From: Streptomyces vilmorinianum
GTDB taxonomy: Bacteria > Actinomycetota > Actinomycetes > Streptomycetales > Streptomycetaceae
Length of the DNA stretch: 64,000 nucleotides
Direction: 5' to 3'
NCBI RefSeq assembly: GCF_005517195.1
Contig: NZ_CP040244.1
Location: 810,501 to 874,500, forward strand
Below the pieces are notes generated by a model. It did no database searches. It was given only the letters and a program-made list of their open reading frames with translations, and had not been told where the DNA came from. Of the stretch, positions 63,001 through 64,000 are shown in pieces (within the stretch, counting starts at the first letter, position 1; each line of letters begins with the position of its first letter). A program made the translations under genes and the position numbers.

Positions 63001-64000
63001 AGTGGGCGAAGAAGGCCGTCAAGAAGGTCACCAAGAAGGTCAAGAAGACCGTCAAGTCGGCCTGGAAGAAGACGAAGAAGGCGGTCAAGAAGGTCGCCAA
63101 GGTCGTCAAGCGGGCGGCGAAGAAGGTCAAGAGGGCCGTCAAGAAGGCGGTGAGGAAGGCTGCCAGGCACGTCCGCAAGGCCGTGCGGTATGTCTCCGAC
63201 AGCGTCAAGAAGGTCAAGAGATACGTCAAACGCACCTATAAGCGGGTCAAGCGCTACGTCCACAAGGTCGTCAAGCACGTCAAGAAGACCGTGCGGAAGG
63301 TCGCCAAGGCGGTCAAACACGTAGCCAAGAAGGTGGTCAAGGCAGCCAAGAAGGTCGGCAGAGCCGTCAAGAAGGCGGCCAAGGCCACAGCCAACTTCGT
63401 CAAGCAACACGCCTCGACCATCGCCTCGGTGGCCACCGGCATCGTGGTCTTCGCGGGCTGCACGGCCATCACGGCCGGTGTCGGTGCCCTCGGTTGCGCG
63501 GCCCTCGCGGGCGCGGCGGCCAACGGTGTCGGCTACATGATGAGCGACGGGCCGAAGTCGATCGGTGGCTTCCTCGGCGCGGTCGCGATCGGCGCGGTGA
63601 CCGGTGTGGTCGGTGGCGCGGTCGGCGGTCTCGCCGCGGGCGCGGCGGGTCGACTGCTCTCGGGCACGGCGGGCCGGATTCTCTCGGGTGCGGCCAGCGG
63701 CGCGGCGGAAGGCGCGGCGACCGGCGCGGTCGAGTACGGCACCTCGTGCGTCAACAGCGAGGAGGGTTGCAGCGTCGCCGGCGCGGCGAAGGCCACGGCG
63801 GTCGGCGCGGTGATGGGCGGCGTCTTCGGCGCGGCGGGCAGCGCTCGTGGCCCGAAGTCGAAGGCGGGTCCGGAGGCGGACGCGCAGCCGACGCCTCAGC
63901 GTCCGACGGGCTGCCGTACCCCGCACAGCTTCACCGGTGCGACGGCTGTTCTGCTGGCCGACGGCACGACGAAGCCGATCTCGAAGGTCAAGGCCGGGGA
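54009..64000 (+). CDS. Secreted RHS/YD-repeat polymorphic toxin precursor (3' end outside window)
   Basis: One open frame of 3,330 codons running off the right edge. Residues about 25-45 form an export signal after an Arg-rich start. Residues about 365-548 look like a DNRLRE/wall-binding beta domain. YD repeats begin near 810. Three LamG-like jelly rolls (each opening with YWRLGE or WKLDE-type sequence) are at about 898-1138, 1188-1418 and 1936-2145. RHS stretches lie between and after them. The RHS core ends at about 2997 with GQFNSRDTLGLDP and NGNPMTGVDPTGHW. Then come a Lys-rich helical segment (2998-3135) and a Gly/Ala hydrophobic segment (about 3137-3281). A HINT domain starts at Cys3302 (CRTPHSFTGATAVLLADGTT). 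RHS shells enclose a toxin released by cleavage. The HINT start predicts autoproteolysis, with toxin and immunity gene beyond the window. ATG 54009 follows AGAGG at 9 bases. Confidence 0.93.
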   Translation, partial: MRVRWVRSSRLSPPGRTGRRRRLRATALFVLVFFSCMLTTETAMATGATLSPLRMPELSLSGLWKWANENPLDTPDQQGGTARGKGHHASSDATSEEGDAGRKPGKGKGELDPYKRHTDKPERARTGAAPGDAKSFDARTSKRDAKKSTATSDYYVNADGSTTVRHYSGRTNFKAADGTWTPIDSRLTEDKDGRLQQRANSLDVEFAPHAADRQLASVDFGAGRSLAYALRGATKAEPTVAADGTVTYAGVLPDTDLRLVPIADGFKEHLVLKSPTAGNSWTFPLEVKGLTPRIASDGDVEFTDADGKVTATIPHAYMEDSKVDPRSGDAAQSRAVSYELISLDGKPALRMTADRAWLDAPERVYPVTVDPTVTASNSTYTQNTISGDHSTETQIKVGSYDSGTNKANSFLQFSSLGTTLAGQRVTAATLNVYALWSSTCTAQSFSVHPVTQSWTPSGVTSYPGPTYGSSMGSATPAPGASCSNTSGSASVGVKMPVSLSTTWFNQVAGGAANYGLALTAPTGDALHWKKFHSDNSATTGWRPALELTYTANTAPQVNAQYPPESFQANTLQPELLVQASDADKGPNPLSYTFEVYDADTGSTTPVATSGTLTKGIWKIPAGKLKWSKNYDWYVAVSDGTTEIVESSRFTTAVPQPPVTSGLAQNTDGHEFDPSDGNYTTEDTDADVSVIGPSLEIDRSYNSLDPRVDSAFGAGWSTVVDMKAAEVKDSAGVITSVIITYPGGEQVAFGRNSDGTYVPPLGRYARLEAVTTPAVGFKLTDKDFTAYSFTQATAKAGVYAISSIKDYAGRTETFAYDTNKRLTKITNEVSKRSLTLAWFQPAGATAWHVQTVATDPSTVGDANTAQTWQYGYTADQLTKVCPPADWTKCTTYSYATGNHYRTTVLDADPFAYWRLGETSGTVAADTVDTNQGQYNGTYRNVTLGSTSVLAGSTQKTATFNGTTSYVEMPSAPGATPSYTTVSLWFKTTTAGGVLFYYGDKPLSDPNPVANTTKNTPAVYVGMDGKLRGCLAMSPGCMTTITSTATVTDGQWHNAVLTGMATSQTLYLDGVSQGSLSGTINDWVQPYITLGAGVNTDGWPSMNPNDQLGHYTGQMAEVAIYAEPLPASVISTQYQAAKRSAGLLQTITTPGLKTQASVVYGTTDDRVLQATDGNGGTWKLNPATITGSSQVYRSAVMGSAPAGYWRLDDTQGAAQAANEIHTGFGTYNNVTQGVEGPFGAGDVTAAQFDGTSSYVEMPYGVWHNKPDRSVELWFKTANAGVLVSDQQKAIDDPAGVTGSWNPLLYVGADGKLRGHWWSVSGSGTADFGSTSVVTDDKWHHAVLSAAGTSQTLYLDGVKQATFSGAAKDQSNVRTYVGAGFAKGWFSAPADISYFTGSIADVAVHSKGLTAAEVDKRWSAYKASSGVAPVRTVKLTTPTDKTLTYVYDAEMGNRLLAAIDSEGKRTTYGYDTGGFLHTVTDANGNRSITGHDVRGNAVSQTTCQDTAANKCSTEYMTYFPDATTAFPPMDLRNDLVLTERDGRSSGPTDNTYLTSYSYDTAGQLLSVTTPPVPGHPNGRTASTTYTTADTVAMEGGTARAPIGLVAQVVTAGGKKTSYTYYANGDLAQITDANGGKVTYTYDNLGRQLSRTEVNDANPAGITTSQTYDKNDQVITETAPKVTNRVTGAVHQARTTTGFDADGNILSQTVADLTGGDTARTTSMTYDAHNQLATRTDPGGDTTSFEYDAYGNKTKETDPAGNVNVYTFDAENRPLTTSLLNYTGDPNNPSAPTTLVQESRAYDPAGRLASITDAMGWVTAYTYTDDGLSASVVRKDPQTGTFFTEQANTYDAAGNLIEQITNDGQTRTTFTVDAADRTTSSVLDPNGLARTSKVSYDPDDNVVSETETDPATGDVSLTDTRYDNLGNVTGTTVHDGTTAPVARWKLDETTGYSVGDSSGANNTATHGTGMHWNTDRGGSAVFDGDANSYAQVPGSVINTAGSFTVSTWAKLTDTTVNHTVLSQDGSATWGFALYYSTANGWTFGRSAKDVSGGTLERAYSGTAAAPANTWTHLTGVYDAQAAKIRLYVNGTLSQEAAAISPWDATGPMQIGRHKSGAAYSGYYKGGLDDVQVYAEALTASQVSAVKGGTLPAAGSSVRSTTWKLDQRGLPLSMTDANGNVTDYGYDEAGQQTSVTESAVNAEQNGGTPVSVRPVSLTGFNTFGEATESSDPLGNVTVTAYDAEGQESSMTSPNYTAPGASTPIQGTTWNEYNKLGQVTAEVDAFGNRTTYTYTQLGDLASVTEPGGGTTTYTYSTNGDQLSATRPNGAREETTWDYLGRPVTSTDIVRQPTQRAFTAINEYNAPGGELSRTVSPTGVTESYKYNSVGEVVEATDGAGNVSTFTYDMDGQLLTAKEADGTSTKNTYDGFGLLKSITDLDETGAVLRTTSTTYDRAGNPVSMTDARGHTQTYAWDATGLITQVVEPVSATESITTTYGYDAAGNRTRFTDGRGNAFLTTYNSWGLPESVIEPSTPTHPNLADRTFTSVYDLGARVKELRSPGGVVVTQEYDVKNRLIRQTGTGAEAVTVDHTYDYDADDRLTGVAGEGDTKNTFSYDDRGLLLTASGPSGASSFAYNGDGAMTTRTDVSGTSNYGYDTAGRLKTVNDGATGTAMTYDYDVNNNIKSIDYGAGKSKRAFGYDKLQRLTSDKLTSPTGAVLSSITYGWDENGNETSKTTTGLVGSSTNTYTYDWANRLSSWNNGTTTEVYGYDKSGNRTRVGGDTYTYDARNRLTSDGHSTYAYTARGTMSQVTDEGGISTAVKADAFNRVISEGDRTYTYDGLDRVLHAKDETGSPIHSFRYSGAGNDVASDGVTSYSRNADGSLVGVKTVGSAVLALTDLHDDVVAQFTAAGAALTGSTTYSPFGKVVQSSGMLGALGYQSGWTDPQTAKVNMASRWYSPQTGQFNSRDTLGLDPASASINANRYAYANGNPMTGVDPTGHWFEWAKKAVKKVTKKVKKTVKSAWKKTKKAVKKVAKVVKRAAKKVKRAVKKAVRKAARHVRKAVRYVSDSVKKVKRYVKRTYKRVKRYVHKVVKHVKKTVRKVAKAVKHVAKKVVKAAKKVGRAVKKAAKATANFVKQHASTIASVATGIVVFAGCTAITAGVGALGCAALAGAAANGVGYMMSDGPKSIGGFLGAVAIGAVTGVVGGAVGGLAAGAAGRLLSGTAGRILSGAASGAAEGAATGAVEYGTSCVNSEEGCSVAGAAKATAVGAVMGGVFGAAGSARGPKSKAGPEADAQPTPQRPTGCRTPHSFTGATAVLLADGTTKPISKVKAG

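Noticed and set aside
54009..64000. Frameshift or pseudogene in the RHS gene (no short plus-strand ORF covers it)
   Set aside because: Codon phase was checked at several points (near 55083, 62334 and 63960) and is the same throughout. The frame simply has no stop before the window end.

Overview
The window is chromosomal DNA from a high-GC actinomycete, almost certainly a Streptomyces. The evidence is third-position GC near saturation, GTG starts, an LAXTG sortase signal, many orphan regulators, and a gene order (galTEK ... ppc ... pth-rplY ... prs-glmU-tRNA-Gln ... mfd) that I recall from the core of Streptomyces chromosomes. No gap between genes exceeds 300 bases. Both edges cut genes: an ABC-F ATPase on the left and a very large RHS protein on the right.

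Layout. 0-5 kb: end of an ABC-F gene, then two tandem paralogous bitopic proteins with Pro/Gln-rich cytoplasmic tails and external PQQ-type propellers. 5.2-10.2 kb: the overlapping galT-galE-galK operon, bracketed by two orphan LuxR-type regulators with unusual receiver domains. 10.2-15.3 kb: a MarR gene divergent from a trans-aconitate methyltransferase-like gene with a perfect palindrome between them, a secreted FG-GAP protein, and a desaturase-TetR operon with a probable operator. 15.5-21 kb: ppc, a sortase-anchored surface protein, a small membrane protein, pth and rplY. 21-27.4 kb: a block that seems inserted between rplY and prs, with a penicillin-binding protein, a divergent LysR regulator coupled to an unsecreted class A beta-lactamase-like protein, and a large secreted subtilase. 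27.4-31 kb: prs, glmU, tRNA-Gln(UUG) and an HTH/LAGLIDADG-like protein. 31-37.7 kb: an orphan histidine kinase and then the accessory locus of most interest. This locus has a YwqJ-type deaminase next to a SUKH-3 protein and, divergently, a WHH-nuclease/SUKH fusion followed by a YrhB/Imm35-like - Pro/Gly-rich - deaminase - SUKH-4 fusion. All four proteins lack export signals. 37.8-44.1 kb: a DivIVA-like coiled-coil protein, a DHA2 exporter and a MacB/FtsX-type ABC pair. 44.3-47.9 kb: mfd. 48-53.9 kb: a secreted SGNH hydrolase, a TetR gene divergent from an SCO6745-like gene, an MT0933-type small protein, a lipoprotein nuclease, a GNAT enzyme and a membrane/BMP-like pair. 54 kb to the edge: one uninterrupted reading frame of more than 3,330 codons encoding an exported RHS/YD-repeat protein. 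It carries three LamG-like domains, an RHS core, a roughly 140-residue lysine-rich helical segment, a Gly/Ala hydrophobic segment and the start of a HINT domain.

The core genes form a housekeeping set: galactose use, the anaplerotic PEP carboxylase, PRPP and UDP-GlcNAc synthesis, translation quality control and transcription-coupled repair. Laid over it is conflict machinery in two forms: a cytoplasmic effector/immunity-domain cluster at 32.6-37.7 kb and a secreted polymorphic toxin precursor at the right edge. The toxin tip and its immunity gene should lie just beyond base 64000. All names come from reading motifs in the translations. No database search was run, and comparisons with other Streptomyces are from memory.
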